The notes below the pieces were generated by a model. That model was not told the DNA's origin and did no database searches. It saw nothing but the letters and a program-made list of their open reading frames with translations. Shown here in pieces: positions 8,806 to 18,330 of a DNA stretch of 64,000 nucleotides (positions are counted from its first letter, which is position 1; each line of letters begins with the position of its first letter). Source of the stretch: Planctomycetota bacterium (GTDB lineage Bacteria; Planctomycetota; Planctomycetia; Planctomycetales; Planctomycetaceae); NCBI GenBank assembly GCA_014584345.1, contig JACTNB010000021.1, positions 263,064-327,063 on the forward strand. The letters run 5' to 3'. The position numbers and the translations under genes are program-made.

Positions 8806-9036
8806 TTACACAGCCTGATTTTGGCAGCAATTCCGGGCGAGGAACGCCAGGCGGCGCAGTGTTTCCATATCCTGATTTTCAAGCCGGGATTCGTCGACGA
8901 ACGGAATACGTCCATTCACGATCACGTGGATCAGGTCTTCCTTGCCCATGGCGTGAATTTCAGCCACGGTAAGTTCGGCAATGTCACTGACGGCAATTCG
9001 GCTATTGATTTCCGCTCCATTGCTCACTGCAGCCAT
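8806..9036 (-). CDS. Small conserved-looking protein of unknown function
   Basis: A 76-residue hydrophilic protein with no signal peptide or membrane segment. The ATG at 9036 is preceded by AAGGA at good spacing, which favours it over the longer upstream frame. The sequence (VAEIHAMGKEDLIHVIVNGRIP, then METLRRLAFLARNCCQ near the end) looks like a folded helical protein with a Cys-Cys pair near the C-terminus. I do not recognise the family. It is the only gene on this strand between 8.6 and 9.7 kb and is divergent from the sulfatase gene. Confidence 0.65.
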   Translation of the reverse strand: MAAVSNGAEINSRIAVSDIAELTVAEIHAMGKEDLIHVIVNGRIPFVDESRLENQDMETLRRLAFLARNCCQNQAV

Positions 9037-9712
9037 CGTAGGATTCCTTGAAGAAAGTCTGTCGAATACTCTTGCGAACCGGGTTCGAACGACCCCGCAC
9101 TCCATTATCCACATTCCAAGCGAAAACGCTTCCGTAACTGCCCGGAATTGGTGAATTTTTCATCAATCCGTTACGATTAGGACACAGCAATTCCCGCGCC
9201 AGTTCGTATCGAATACCAAAATGAGACCACATTCACTAAATGTCCGAGACATGGCCTGAAACGCCTACAGATCAAAACGCCCCAGAAATCACGTAATATG
9301 AGGGTTTCAGTCCTCGTGGGGCCACACGCAATACAGAATATTCTAATGTCCACATAATTCATTTGTCAACCCTCCCTGATTGTTTAAGAACCACGCGAAT
9401 TTGCCTCCATTTGCAACACAATTGATTTTTTTACAGGGACTGGTCACGTTTGGCGACCGTTTAACGAGCAATCGTGTCACGTTATGCTTCCACACGCGTT
9501 TCCTTCTAAATCCGGCGGCATTTCCGGGAGATCTAGCGACGCGGACGCCGCGCAGCCAGCATGGTGAGGGCAGGGCTGAGGGCATTCAACTTGGGGAATA
9601 ATGGAGCAGCAATCGGGGCGTGCTGGATATTTCAAGGGGAGTGTGGATATTTTTATGGGGAGGGCGCGGTGCTGCACCGCTTTTCTGCTCTGACAGACTG
9701 GAGAACCTTACG
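9037..9712. other. 676-base region without a supported gene
   Basis: It separates the small minus-strand gene from the sulfatase on the plus strand. The short frames here lack start signals. A GGTTCGAAC sequence near 9076 is tRNA T-loop-like but has no matching arms. The region is moderately AT-rich and is expected to hold promoters for both flanking genes. Confidence 0.5.
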
Positions 9713-11275
9713 ATGCGAAGTTGCCTGTTTCTATTGCTGGTGTTCTGTTCGTGCTCTCTTGCGGAAGCCGCCGGGAAACCGAATTTGCTGTTCATTTTCA
9801 CGGATGACCACGCGACCAATGCCATGAGCTGCTACGGCTCGAAAATCAATTCCACGCCTCACCTGGATCGCATCGCGGCGGAAGGGATTCGGTTTGATCA
9901 TTGTTATTGCACGAATTCCATTTGTGGCCCCTCTCGGGCAGTCATCTTGACAGGAAAATACAGCCACAAAAACGGCTTCCTGCGAAATGGCAACCGGTTT
10001 GACGGACATCAGGTGACATTCCCCAAGTTGCTGCGAGCAGCCGGTTATCAAACGGCAATGATCGGCAAGTGGCATCTGGGAGAACATCAAGAGCCGACGG
10101 GGTTCGATTATTCCGAAGTATTGATCGGGCAGGGTAACTATTATAATCCCCTCATGTTGCGCGATCCGCGAGGGACTGGCGAGCGGGAGAAGATTCAGCA
10201 CACCGGGTATACCACCGATATCATCACCGATCTGGCGTTGAATTGGTTGAAGCAGGATCGCGACCCGACAAAGCCTTTTCTGTTGATGTACCAGCATAAG
10301 GCCCCCCACCGGGAATGGGCCCCCAGCCCGGCCTATTTCGATCTGTACGAGGACGTCGAGATCCCCGAACCCGCAAATCTGTTCGATGATTATTCCGGCC
10401 GTGGGACAGCCGCGCGCACGCAGGATATGTCCATCGAGAAGACCATGACGCCCCGCGATTTGAAGCTGACTCCTCCTCCGTATTTGAACGCGGAGCAACT
10501 CGAGGTCTGGAACCGCGCGTATGAACCACGTAATCAGGCCTTTCGCGAGGCAAATCTGGAGGGAGCAGCGCTGGTTCGCTGGAAATATCAGCGATACATC
10601 AAGGATTATTTGCGCTGCATTGCCTCGGTGGACGACAACGTGGGGCGGATGCTGCACTACCTGGAGGAATCCGGACAGGCCGAGAACACCGTGGTAATAT
10701 ACTCCTCCGATCAGGGATTTTTCCTGGGGGAACATGGCTGGTTCGACAAGCGTTTCATGTACGAGGAATCGTATCGTCAACCCCTGTTGATCCGCTGGCC
10801 GGGAGTTGTCGCGCCGGGACGTGTCAGCAAGGATCTGGTTTCGAACGTCGATTTCGCGCAAACCATGCTGGAAATGGCGGGCGTCACCCCGCCGGGTGAC
10901 ATGCAGGGACGCAGCCTGGTTCCGCTCCTCAAGGGGGCGACTCCCGCGGACTGGCGGAAATCGCACTACTACCAATATTACGAATTCGAAGCGAATCAGC
11001 GGACGCCACACATGGTTCGTCGTCACCGCGGAGTCCGCACGGACCGCTACAAGCTGATTCACTTTTACAATCTGGGCGAATGGGAATTGTATGATCTCCA
11101 GCGCGACCCCGCCGAGATGAACTCCGTGTATGGAGACCCTGCCTATGCCGAGGTGCAGGCGAAAATGACAGCTGAATTGGAGCGCCTGGCTACGGAACTG
11201 CAGGTGCCCGATGACAGCGGCAGCGTGCCACGCGATCCTCCCATTTTGCAGGCCCCCCTCAAAAAAAGGCAATAA
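9713..11275 (+). CDS. Secreted sulfatase, family S1 (CGPSR active site)
   Basis: A 520-residue enzyme expected to cleave sulfate esters from polysaccharides outside the cytoplasm. An N-terminal signal peptide (about 1-20, ending AEAA) is followed by the alkaline-phosphatase-like fold with metal ligands in FTDDH (29-33). The formylglycine site is Cys71-Gly-Pro-Ser-Arg75, the classical CxPSR that needs a maturation enzyme. GKWHLG and the late HGWFDKRFMYEESYRQPLLIRWPG segment resemble heparan or mucin-type S1 sulfatases, and the C-terminal part (from about 440) resembles DUF4976. The ATG at 9713 gives a proper signal peptide, with TGGAGAA upstream. The substrate cannot be told from sequence. Two further sulfatases lie at 44.9-48.1 kb. 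Confidence 0.9.
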   Translation: MRSCLFLLLVFCSCSLAEAAGKPNLLFIFTDDHATNAMSCYGSKINSTPHLDRIAAEGIRFDHCYCTNSICGPSRAVILTGKYSHKNGFLRNGNRFDGHQVTFPKLLRAAGYQTAMIGKWHLGEHQEPTGFDYSEVLIGQGNYYNPLMLRDPRGTGEREKIQHTGYTTDIITDLALNWLKQDRDPTKPFLLMYQHKAPHREWAPSPAYFDLYEDVEIPEPANLFDDYSGRGTAARTQDMSIEKTMTPRDLKLTPPPYLNAEQLEVWNRAYEPRNQAFREANLEGAALVRWKYQRYIKDYLRCIASVDDNVGRMLHYLEESGQAENTVVIYSSDQGFFLGEHGWFDKRFMYEESYRQPLLIRWPGVVAPGRVSKDLVSNVDFAQTMLEMAGVTPPGDMQGRSLVPLLKGATPADWRKSHYYQYYEFEANQRTPHMVRRHRGVRTDRYKLIHFYNLGEWELYDLQRDPAEMNSVYGDPAYAEVQAKMTAELERLATELQVPDDSGSVPRDPPILQAPLKKRQ

Positions 11276-11379
11276 CGGCAACGTGTTGAAATTCGAACGA
11301 GTCGGGGGAGAACTGCGTCACGTCTCCCCGTGGATGGGCATCAGGGAATATCGGCATTGAGACAAAGGCGTCCGCATTG

Positions 11380-12633
11380 ATGACAGACTCATTTCCCGAA
11401 ACGGGTATCCGCCGCTTGTTCTCCCGGATCGGTCCCGGCCTGGTGGTGGCGTGCGTCTGCATTGGCCCGGGCAGTATCCTGACCAGTTCGAATGTAGGGG
11501 CCACCAGTGGATATTCAAAATTGTGGGTCGTGGCGGGAGCCGTGGCCTTCATGATGGCCTACACCATACTGGCGATGAAACTCGGCGTGGTGACACAGCG
11601 ATCCGCCTGCAGCGTCATTGCCGAGCAGGGGGGGCGAGGGTTGAGCCTGTTGCTGGGCCTGTTTGTTTTCTTTATCGCGGCGGCGTATCAGTTCGGGAAT
11701 AACCTGGGGGTGCATTCCGCGATCAACGATTATTATCCCAGCCGCTATTGGGTGGTGCTGTTCAATGGGCTGGCGCTGCTGTTTTTGTTTGGTTTTCGGA
11801 ATTTGTATCGCGTGCTGGAAACGGTAATGACCGTGTTTGTCGGGCTGATGCTGCTGGCATTCGCCATCAATCTCTGCTTCGCCCGTCCCGATCCCGTGGC
11901 GATCGTCTCCGGCTTGAATCCTTTGGGTTCCGCTACCGATCTGGGACTGCCACTAATGGGATTGGTGGGAACCACTCTGGTGATGTCGAATGCATTTTAT
12001 CAGTCGTATCTGGTGCGATTTCGAGGCTGGTCGGAAAAGGATCTTTCGAAGGGCATGTTCGATTCCTGTGTTGGCTCGGTGGTAATCGCGCTGATTACCA
12101 TGATGATCCTGTGCACCGCGGCTGCCGTGTTTCATGGGGCCGAAGGGGAAATTCAGTTGAAGACCGTGGCGGATGTCGGTCGACAACTGGAGCCATTTTT
12201 CGGCACGACGGGGCGCGTGGTGTTCAGCGTGGGTTTGTTTTCGGCTGCGTTCAGTTCGTTCGTGGTCAATTCCATGGTGGGCGGATTCGTGCTGTCGGAT
12301 GCACTGCAACTGGGGAGCGATCCCGCGCAGCGGGCACCGCGTCTGGCGACGGCCTTCGTGCTGCTGACGGGGATGGGAGTCGCGTTGTGGATGATACTTT
12401 CCGAGGCCGGGCAACCGGTCGGCTTGATCGTTGCGGCACAGGTCGCCACGGTTGTCGCCGCGCCGTTGATTGCCGCAGTCCTGCTTTGGTTGACGAATAA
12501 ACCAAGTGTCATGGGCGCGCATTGCAACGGCATCGTCTTGAATCTGTTTGCGGGTGTCGGCTTGATCGTGCTGTTGTTGATGTCCGCGAATATCATTGTG
12601 AATCAGGTGTTGCCACGCCTGGGATGGTTGTAG
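11380..12633 (+). CDS. Divergent Nramp-family transporter with altered metal site
   Basis: A 417-residue membrane protein with about 11 hydrophobic helices and the overall pattern of Nramp metal transporters (GPGLVVACVCIGPGSILTSS in helix 1, VGTTLVMSNAFYQS in helix 6). The helix-1 motif that binds metal in Nramp, DPGN, reads GPGS here, and the helix-6 MPH motif is also changed. It may carry another ion or use a different mechanism; magnesium and aluminium carriers of this superfamily also vary these positions. A TTG lies one codon upstream (11377); the ATG at 11380 is preferred, with AAAGG upstream. The GNAT gene begins 38 bases after the stop and may be cotranscribed. Confidence 0.75.
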   Translation: MTDSFPETGIRRLFSRIGPGLVVACVCIGPGSILTSSNVGATSGYSKLWVVAGAVAFMMAYTILAMKLGVVTQRSACSVIAEQGGRGLSLLLGLFVFFIAAAYQFGNNLGVHSAINDYYPSRYWVVLFNGLALLFLFGFRNLYRVLETVMTVFVGLMLLAFAINLCFARPDPVAIVSGLNPLGSATDLGLPLMGLVGTTLVMSNAFYQSYLVRFRGWSEKDLSKGMFDSCVGSVVIALITMMILCTAAAVFHGAEGEIQLKTVADVGRQLEPFFGTTGRVVFSVGLFSAAFSSFVVNSMVGGFVLSDALQLGSDPAQRAPRLATAFVLLTGMGVALWMILSEAGQPVGLIVAAQVATVVAAPLIAAVLLWLTNKPSVMGAHCNGIVLNLFAGVGLIVLLLMSANIIVNQVLPRLGWL

Positions 12634-12671
12634 CCGTGGGAACCAGGAGCAAGAAACCAGGGAGGGAAGGT

Positions 12672-13154
12672 ATGCGGATACGCGCGATGCAGGCGGAGGA
12701 TCTGCCCCGCATGCAGGAAATCACGGTGGCGGCCTTTGAACACGTTTCGATAGACCAGCGCATCGATCAGACCTTTGGTGAACTGAATGGGCACGACTGG
12801 CGGTGGCGGAAGGGGCAAGCCATCGTGCAGGACTGGCAACGCGAGCCCGAGGGCTTGTTTGTCGCGGAACAGGCAGGGCTGGTGGTGGGGGGGATCACTA
12901 CCTGGCACGATGCAGCCGCCGGCATCGGGTACATCCCGAATCTGGCGATTGATGCAGCCTATCGCGGCCAGGGGATCGGCCGCCAGCTGCTGGAATATGC
13001 GATCGATCGCTTTCGTGACCTGGGTCTGTCGCTGGCTCGTATCGAAACGCTGGCGCACAACGAAGTGGGCGACCATTTGTATCGTTCACTCGGTTTTCAG
13101 GAAGTTGCCAGACAAATTCACTTTGCCATGAAAATTCCCGGCAGCGAGGCCTGA
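12672..13154 (+). CDS. GNAT-family N-acetyltransferase
   Basis: A 160-residue single-domain acetyltransferase. The acetyl-CoA binding loop is YRGQGIGRQLLEYA, the R/Q-x-x-G-x-G/A signature, after the beta strand IPNLAIDAAYRG. The later ARIETLAHNEVGDHLYRSLGFQEV is the usual C-terminal GNAT stretch. The start at 12672 has a very strong ribosome site (GGGAGGGAAGG). The substrate is unknown; RimI-type protein acetylation and small-molecule acetylation are both possible. It follows the Nramp-like gene closely, but that gives no clear hint. Confidence 0.88.
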   Translation: MRIRAMQAEDLPRMQEITVAAFEHVSIDQRIDQTFGELNGHDWRWRKGQAIVQDWQREPEGLFVAEQAGLVVGGITTWHDAAAGIGYIPNLAIDAAYRGQGIGRQLLEYAIDRFRDLGLSLARIETLAHNEVGDHLYRSLGFQEVARQIHFAMKIPGSEA

Positions 13155-13363
13155 TTGCGGAAAAAGCAGACGACTTGCTATCGTTTCTCAAATGGCCGGT
13201 AGAGTCCGAAAGGGTCGTGACATGCCAGCAGCGAGCCATTGATCCAGTCCGCCCGATCCCCGGCGTCCCTGGGTAACAGCGTAAAATCGTGTTAGTGTGT
13301 TCCGAGAATTGCCTGTGTATGTCGCGGGCACGATGGCGGAACTGGGTGTAAAGGAATCTCCCG

Positions 13364-14557
13364 TTGACTGAATTCTGGTTTGCCCTCGGCTGCCTGCTGC
13401 CGGCGTTCGCCGTTTCGGTGCTGGTTACCCGGTTGATGATCTCCGTGGCTCCGTTGTGCGGACTGGTGGATCAACCCGCGGCGAGGAAAGTGCATACCAC
13501 GCCCACCCCTCTGGGGGGGGGCATGGGGATTGTGTGCGGCGTGGTGCTCCCGTTGGCCTTGGCTCATCTGGTTGTATATGGCCTGGCGCAAGGCTATGGT
13601 CCGGTCGAGTGGGTGCCACCGACCTTGCAGCAGCACTTGAGCGGCATGTTGTATCGTACCCCTCAACTGTGGAGCATTCTGATTGCAGGCCTGTTGCTGT
13701 CGGTGATGGGATTGCTGGATGATGTGCATCCCACCTCCTGGAAATTACGCCTGCTGGTTCAGGTTCTGCTGGCAGCCGGGGTGGTTTGGTCGGGAATTCG
13801 GATCACGCTGTTTCTCGGTTCTCCCCTGCCGGGCGCGGTGTTGACAGTCTGCTGGCTGGTGTTTTTGATCAACTCCTTGAATTTCCTGGATAACATGGAT
13901 GGCCTTACCGGGGGAATCAGCCTGATTGCCTCGTTGTTCTTTGCGGGGATCATGCTGACACAAACCGCCGAGCCACGCTGGCTGGTGGCGGGCATGTTGC
14001 TGGTCATCGCGGGATCCTGCGCGGGATTTCTGATCTGGAATTGGTCACCCGCACGAATTTTCATGGGAGATTCCGGCAGCACGTTTCTAGGGTTGATGCT
14101 GGGTTGCCTGACCGTGCTGGGTACCTATTACGACGAAACGTCCCACGATACCCATGTCATTCTGGCCCCCCTCTGCGTGTTGGCTGTTCCGCTGTACGAC
14201 TTTATCAGCGTAATGCTGATTCGCTTCAAGCGGGGTTTGAGTCCGTTTCAACCCGATAAAAATCACTTCTCGCATCGCCTGGTCGATCTGGGACTGACGC
14301 GCAAGAACGCCGTGCTGACGATTTATTTATGTACCATTCTGACCGGTATGGCGGGGCTGTTACTGTATCGCCTGCCGGGGTGGGGATCCGCTTGGGTAAT
14401 TATCGTCATGGTGGCTTGCGTGCTCTGGGTCATCGCGATCCTGGAGACCGCGGGACGTCGAGCCGCGCGGCAGACGCACCGGGCGTCCGCTGTTCCCACG
14501 GTCGAGGATGACGCGGCCTCGGGTTCACGAATCGAGGCGAGCGATGAAACGCGGTGA
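13364..14557 (+). CDS. WecA/MraY-family polyprenyl-phosphate sugar-1-phosphate transferase
   Basis: A 397-residue inner-membrane enzyme with about 11 helices that transfers a sugar-1-phosphate (probably GlcNAc-1-P) to undecaprenyl phosphate, starting a lipid-linked glycan. The family motifs are present: the DD pair in LLDDVHPTSWK, the catalytic NFLDNMDGLTGG, FMGDSGSTFLG and the cytoplasmic NHFSHRLVDLG histidine motif. That places it in the WecA group rather than MraY. Translation appears to start at TTG (13364), because AAAGGAA lies 9 bases before it and the next internal Met would cut the first helix. About 35 C-terminal residues are hydrophilic and poorly conserved. It overlaps the O-antigen-ligase-like gene by 14 bases. 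Confidence 0.87.
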   Translation: MTEFWFALGCLLPAFAVSVLVTRLMISVAPLCGLVDQPAARKVHTTPTPLGGGMGIVCGVVLPLALAHLVVYGLAQGYGPVEWVPPTLQQHLSGMLYRTPQLWSILIAGLLLSVMGLLDDVHPTSWKLRLLVQVLLAAGVVWSGIRITLFLGSPLPGAVLTVCWLVFLINSLNFLDNMDGLTGGISLIASLFFAGIMLTQTAEPRWLVAGMLLVIAGSCAGFLIWNWSPARIFMGDSGSTFLGLMLGCLTVLGTYYDETSHDTHVILAPLCVLAVPLYDFISVMLIRFKRGLSPFQPDKNHFSHRLVDLGLTRKNAVLTIYLCTILTGMAGLLLYRLPGWGSAWVIIVMVACVLWVIAILETAGRRAARQTHRASAVPTVEDDAASGSRIEASDETR

Positions 14558-16829
14558 AACAGCAACCGTACATTCCCCCCGCGGAGAGCCTCTCCCCGGG
14601 CCGGCAGGGAGCGCCTCTGTTTCCGATGGACGATTATCGACCTGCCTGATGGTGTCGTGCTGCCTGGTCTGGTGCAGACTTTTGATGCCGGCGGAATCGG
14701 CGGCACGGGGTGACACCGCGCTGGTGGTCTTCGCCTGGTGCCTGTTTACCAGTTTTGTGTGCTGGTGGCAGTGGCGTAATGCGGAGCGAATCCCCTTGCG
14801 AATCGATGGAATCGATCTCTGCCTGGCGGTGATCTGCCTGATGCCCATGCTTAGCACCCTGGCCCTCTGGTTAACCGGAGGGCAACTTCGCAACGCGGTG
14901 AATATGTCGTGGGAGTGGCTAGGCTGTCTGCTGGCGATTGTGTGGTGCCGCCAGTTGTGGCGTCGTCTGTCCGGAGATCTGCCTCCGCGACTGTTATTGG
15001 CGCTGGGGATTGCGCTGAGCGTGCAGGGGATTTATCAGCATCATGTGCAACTTCCGGCGGCACGCGCGAGTATTTTGCCTCTGGTTCAAGATTGGCGGGA
15101 GTTGCAGCAGTCATTGGAGCAGGAGACCGGTTCTGCGTTTCTCCGGCAGCGGCAACTGGAGAAAAAGGCGGAGCTGGAACGACGGCTCTATGCGAACGGG
15201 ATTCCCACGGACGCGCGGGGGCAGGACGTTTTTCTGCAACGTCTGGGGAGCACCGAACCTTTCGCGTTCTTCGCATTAACAAACACCCTGGCGGGAGTGC
15301 TGACCGTCTGCCTGATCTTTCTGTGCGACGCCGGCACGAGACTATTTACCGGGTCCACGCTGGCGGAGGGGCATTCCTGGAGGAGGGGTCTGTGCCTGCT
15401 GCTCCCGTTGGCCCTGGTGGGGTATTGTCTGTTGTTGACGAAAAGTCGAACGGCCTGGCTGGGATGCGTGGTGGGGGGCAGTTATCTGCTGATAGCCATG
15501 CTTCTGCAACATCCACGACAGCGCAGGCTTGTGCTGAAGCTGGGGGCTTGCGTGATCCTGGTGGGGTTGGGCCTGCTGGTCGTCACCTGGGGGCTTGGCG
15601 GAGTAGATACCGAAGTGTTGACGGAAGCGGGCAAATCGCTCCGCTATCGCGGAGAATACTGGTCCGCCAGCAGTACGATGTTAGCAGACCAGTGGTGGCT
15701 GGGCGTCGGCCCTGGCAATTTTCGCCAGAATTACCTGGCCTACAAGCTGCCGGAATCGAGCGAGGAAATACTGGATCCGCATAACCTGCTACTGGATGCC
15801 TGGGCAAATGGAGGCGTGCTGGGATTACTTGGCACATTGGCGTTGCTGTTCGGGGTGTGTCATCAGGCCCTGCGTCAGTTTCGTGCAGCCGAGACGAGCG
15901 CATCCCCCGCGGAGAAGGATTTCCCTGTGAAAACACGCTGGCCCTGGCTGGGTCTGGGCACGGTCGCCGTTCTGGCCAGTCTGCTGGCCAGTCCCAGGGT
16001 GTCCCCGTTATTGGAAGAAATTCTGGTGACCACCCTGGTGGCGGGTATCGGACTGGCTTGCCTGAGCGTACTCCCCACGGCCTCGGAGCGGTGCAAGCGG
16101 GCCTGGTCCGCGGCGGCACTCGCGTTGCTGATTCATCTACTCGGCGCGGGGGGGTTCTCGATGCCGATTATCCTGCAACTACTGTTACTACTCGGGCTAA
16201 CCTGGTATCTGCCGGGGAACTGGGGGGGCGAACTGCGGCAGCGTGCCTTGCCAATCGTCGCGGGGGTGTGTCTTTGCCTGGCGGCAACAGGCTGGTGGGG
16301 TGTGATAGCCCCCGATCTGGCTTCCATACAGACGGAAGCGGAGTTGACGTCGTCTCGATCCGCAAAGGAAAGTTTTGCCATTTTGAAACGCTGGACCGAG
16401 GCGGATCGACTCTCTCCCGACCCTTGGATGCAGTTAAGCCAGTTCCAGCAGGCCGAGGCGGAGCGGAACCGTGATGCGACACTGCTGCGCGAGGCGATTG
16501 CCTCTCAGCAGCAAGCCATAGTACGTGATCCCAGGAACTATTCGGGATATCGCCTGCTGGCAGGATTGGAACGGCGCTTGGCGGACTGGACCGGAGATGC
16601 CGAGGCGGGTTCGCGGGCCATTCAAGCCCAGAAAATGGCCATCGCACGTTATCCTCATTTAGCGAATTTGCACCTCGAACTGGCTCGATATCTCGAATCG
16701 GCTGGCCGACAAAATGAAATTCCCTCCATTGCCAGCGAAGCGTTACGTTTAGATGCAATCAATCAGAAGGCCGGGCATCCCGATCGCCTGCTGCCGGAAG
16801 CAGATCTGATTTGGCTGAAAAAATGGTGA
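14544..16829 (+). CDS. O-antigen ligase/Wzy-like membrane protein with TPR tail
   Basis: A 761-residue protein with about 12 membrane helices. The segment RYRGEYWSASSTMLADQWWLGVGPGNF followed by DPHNLLLDAWANGGVLGLL (given in parts here) is typical of the Wzy_C/O-antigen ligase superfamily, which joins or polymerises lipid-linked glycans on the periplasmic side. After the last helix, residues about 590-761 form helical repeats of TPR type, which occur in related planctomycete and cyanobacterial exopolysaccharide proteins. The start at ATG 14544 overlaps the end of the WecA-type gene by 14 bases, indicating translational coupling; an upstream ATG at 14508 in the same frame is less likely. Ligase and polymerase roles cannot be separated by sequence. 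Confidence 0.82.
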   Translation: MKRGETATVHSPRGEPLPGPAGSASVSDGRLSTCLMVSCCLVWCRLLMPAESAARGDTALVVFAWCLFTSFVCWWQWRNAERIPLRIDGIDLCLAVICLMPMLSTLALWLTGGQLRNAVNMSWEWLGCLLAIVWCRQLWRRLSGDLPPRLLLALGIALSVQGIYQHHVQLPAARASILPLVQDWRELQQSLEQETGSAFLRQRQLEKKAELERRLYANGIPTDARGQDVFLQRLGSTEPFAFFALTNTLAGVLTVCLIFLCDAGTRLFTGSTLAEGHSWRRGLCLLLPLALVGYCLLLTKSRTAWLGCVVGGSYLLIAMLLQHPRQRRLVLKLGACVILVGLGLLVVTWGLGGVDTEVLTEAGKSLRYRGEYWSASSTMLADQWWLGVGPGNFRQNYLAYKLPESSEEILDPHNLLLDAWANGGVLGLLGTLALLFGVCHQALRQFRAAETSASPAEKDFPVKTRWPWLGLGTVAVLASLLASPRVSPLLEEILVTTLVAGIGLACLSVLPTASERCKRAWSAAALALLIHLLGAGGFSMPIILQLLLLLGLTWYLPGNWGGELRQRALPIVAGVCLCLAATGWWGVIAPDLASIQTEAELTSSRSAKESFAILKRWTEADRLSPDPWMQLSQFQQAEAERNRDATLLREAIASQQQAIVRDPRNYSGYRLLAGLERRLADWTGDAEAGSRAIQAQKMAIARYPHLANLHLELARYLESAGRQNEIPSIASEALRLDAINQKAGHPDRLLPEADLIWLKKW

Positions 16830-17144
16830 AGACCGGCGAAACCTCCAACAGATTCCGTTGTCCGACGTAATTCAAACAAAACAGGGCATTTTCTATACCC
16901 CACTGTATCGGCTTGCGGTACGCAAACAGGTTCTGCCAGGCGGCACCGATTCGGCCCAAATGTACACTTCAACCCCTGCTCCCCCCCCTCATCGGACAAG
17001 GACTTCGGGCGGCAGGGAAAAAAGGGCAAACAGCCCGATGTATTCCGAAGGAGACGGAAAAGTTACCCGCGATCTTCACGAACTGGCGGCCATGTCTTAG
17101 GATATGGACACCTAAGGCAAATGCCTTTTTTTTGATCCCAGATT
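16830..17144. other. Intergenic region ahead of the DUF1573 gene
   Basis: A 315-base stretch with no supported gene; frames here are short. Its last 31 bases contain a terminator-like hairpin with a T-run (17114-17133). Confidence 0.5.
17114..17133 (+). terminator. Short terminator-like hairpin with an eight-T run
   Basis: Stem 17114-17118 pairs with 17123-17127 (AAGGC/GCCTT) and the T-run covers 17126-17133. The stem is only five pairs, so termination may be weak. It ends 12 bases before the ATG of the DUF1573 gene, so it may end the transcript of the preceding glycan genes or act in the leader. Confidence 0.4.
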
Positions 17145-18302
17145 ATGCGAGATAAACGAATCGCCATGATGCCGAAGATTTTGTCGAGTTCTGTTTCCCT
17201 TCTCATGTTTCTGTGCCTGCTCCAGGCGATGGGATGCCAGGATTCGGATTTGATGGTGAAGCAATCCGAACCCGTGGAAGAACCCACCGATCAGATGGAC
17301 AATCCCCCCAAGGTAGTGATTGACGAACCTCAATTTGATTTTGGAGCCATGGAAGTCGGCGGGAAGGGGAGTCACGAATTCGTGATCCGCAACGATGGGA
17401 CCAGCACGCTGACCCTGAAGAAGGATCGTTCCACCTGCAAATGCACCATCGCCGACTTTGACGAATTGGAAGTCCCCCCCGGGGAATCGACCACGGTTCG
17501 CCTCGATTGGGAAGCCAAGGTGCTGGATACCAGTTTCAGCCAGGCGGCCTACATCAAAACCAACGATCCCCTGAGGGAGGAGATCGAGCTGCGCGTAACC
17601 GGTCGCGTCGACCAGGAATTCGACGTCACCCCCGCCGGCATGTGGAGCTTGGGGGAAATGGCCGCTGACAAGCCGACGGAATTTTCGGGACGCGTTACGT
17701 CGAATGTGGTCGAGCAGTTGACCTACATCGGGTTTGAGTGCGGCAATCCGCTGGTTAAAGTGGAATTTACCCCCCTGACGGCCGAGGAATTGCGGGATCT
17801 GGGGGTCAAGCAGGGCTTTGCGATCAAGGGCCGCGTGGAACCAGGGTCTCCGATTGGCCAGTTTTCCGAAACGGTGACGGTGAAGCTGGAGTCTCAGGGC
17901 CAGGAGAAATTCGCGATTCTGGGACTGCAAGGGTATTACTCCGGGCCGATGCAGATTGTCGGTCCGCTGGGCTGGAAGGCCTCGGAAATGATGATGGTGC
18001 TGGGTCGATTTTCGGCCCGGGAGGGGAAGAAGGTGACGCTGTCCCTGTTCGTGCGGGATAATTCCGGTCCCCCCATCGAAATTGTGGAACTGAACTGTAA
18101 CCCCTCGTTCGTGAAAGTCGATCTGGTCAAGGACGAGAAATTCAAGGCGGACAATCGCGAGCGTTATGAGTTGACGATTGAAATTCCCGCAGGCTCTCCC
18201 TCGGTTGCCCACGAAAAGGAAAACATGGGAAAAATCCTGATCAAGACCAACAACTCGCTGGTGCAGGAAATGAGCATCAGCCTGAACATGATTTCCTACT
18301 GA
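17145..18302 (+). CDS. DUF1573-containing lipoprotein
   Basis: A 385-residue exported protein. The N-terminus has positive charges, a hydrophobic stretch and a lipobox-like end (LLQAMGC), so the mature protein is probably lipid-anchored. Residues about 55-160 form a DUF1573 domain (EPQFDFGAMEVGGKGSHEF, STCKCT, EVPPGESTTVRLDW), an immunoglobulin-like beta sandwich with a conserved Cys pair. The remainder looks like two further beta-sandwich repeats. Its function is unknown. It lies directly before the metallophosphoesterase-like/tetraheme gene, same strand, 89 bases apart, and the two may act together. Starts at 17166 or 17169 are also possible; 17145 gives a better charged N-terminus. Confidence 0.82.
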   Translation: MRDKRIAMMPKILSSSVSLLMFLCLLQAMGCQDSDLMVKQSEPVEEPTDQMDNPPKVVIDEPQFDFGAMEVGGKGSHEFVIRNDGTSTLTLKKDRSTCKCTIADFDELEVPPGESTTVRLDWEAKVLDTSFSQAAYIKTNDPLREEIELRVTGRVDQEFDVTPAGMWSLGEMAADKPTEFSGRVTSNVVEQLTYIGFECGNPLVKVEFTPLTAEELRDLGVKQGFAIKGRVEPGSPIGQFSETVTVKLESQGQEKFAILGLQGYYSGPMQIVGPLGWKASEMMMVLGRFSAREGKKVTLSLFVRDNSGPPIEIVELNCNPSFVKVDLVKDEKFKADNRERYELTIEIPAGSPSVAHEKENMGKILIKTNNSLVQEMSISLNMISY

Positions 18303-18324
18303 CCATGAGTCAATAGTGATCACG

Positions 18325-18330
18325 TATAAT
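18325..18330 (+). promoter_or_regulatory. Possible -10 box ahead of the tetraheme gene
   Basis: TATAAT lies 61 bases before the ATG at 18392. No good -35 element is found at the expected spacing, so this is only a weak candidate promoter. Confidence 0.25.

Noticed and set aside
9066..9100. tRNA-like T-loop sequence (GGTTCGAAC)
   Set aside because: The flanking bases do not form the 5-bp T stem, and no anticodon or acceptor arm is present.
9731..11281. 516-codon minus-strand frame over the first sulfatase
   Set aside because: The forward frame contains all sulfatase motifs; the reverse frame has no family traits.
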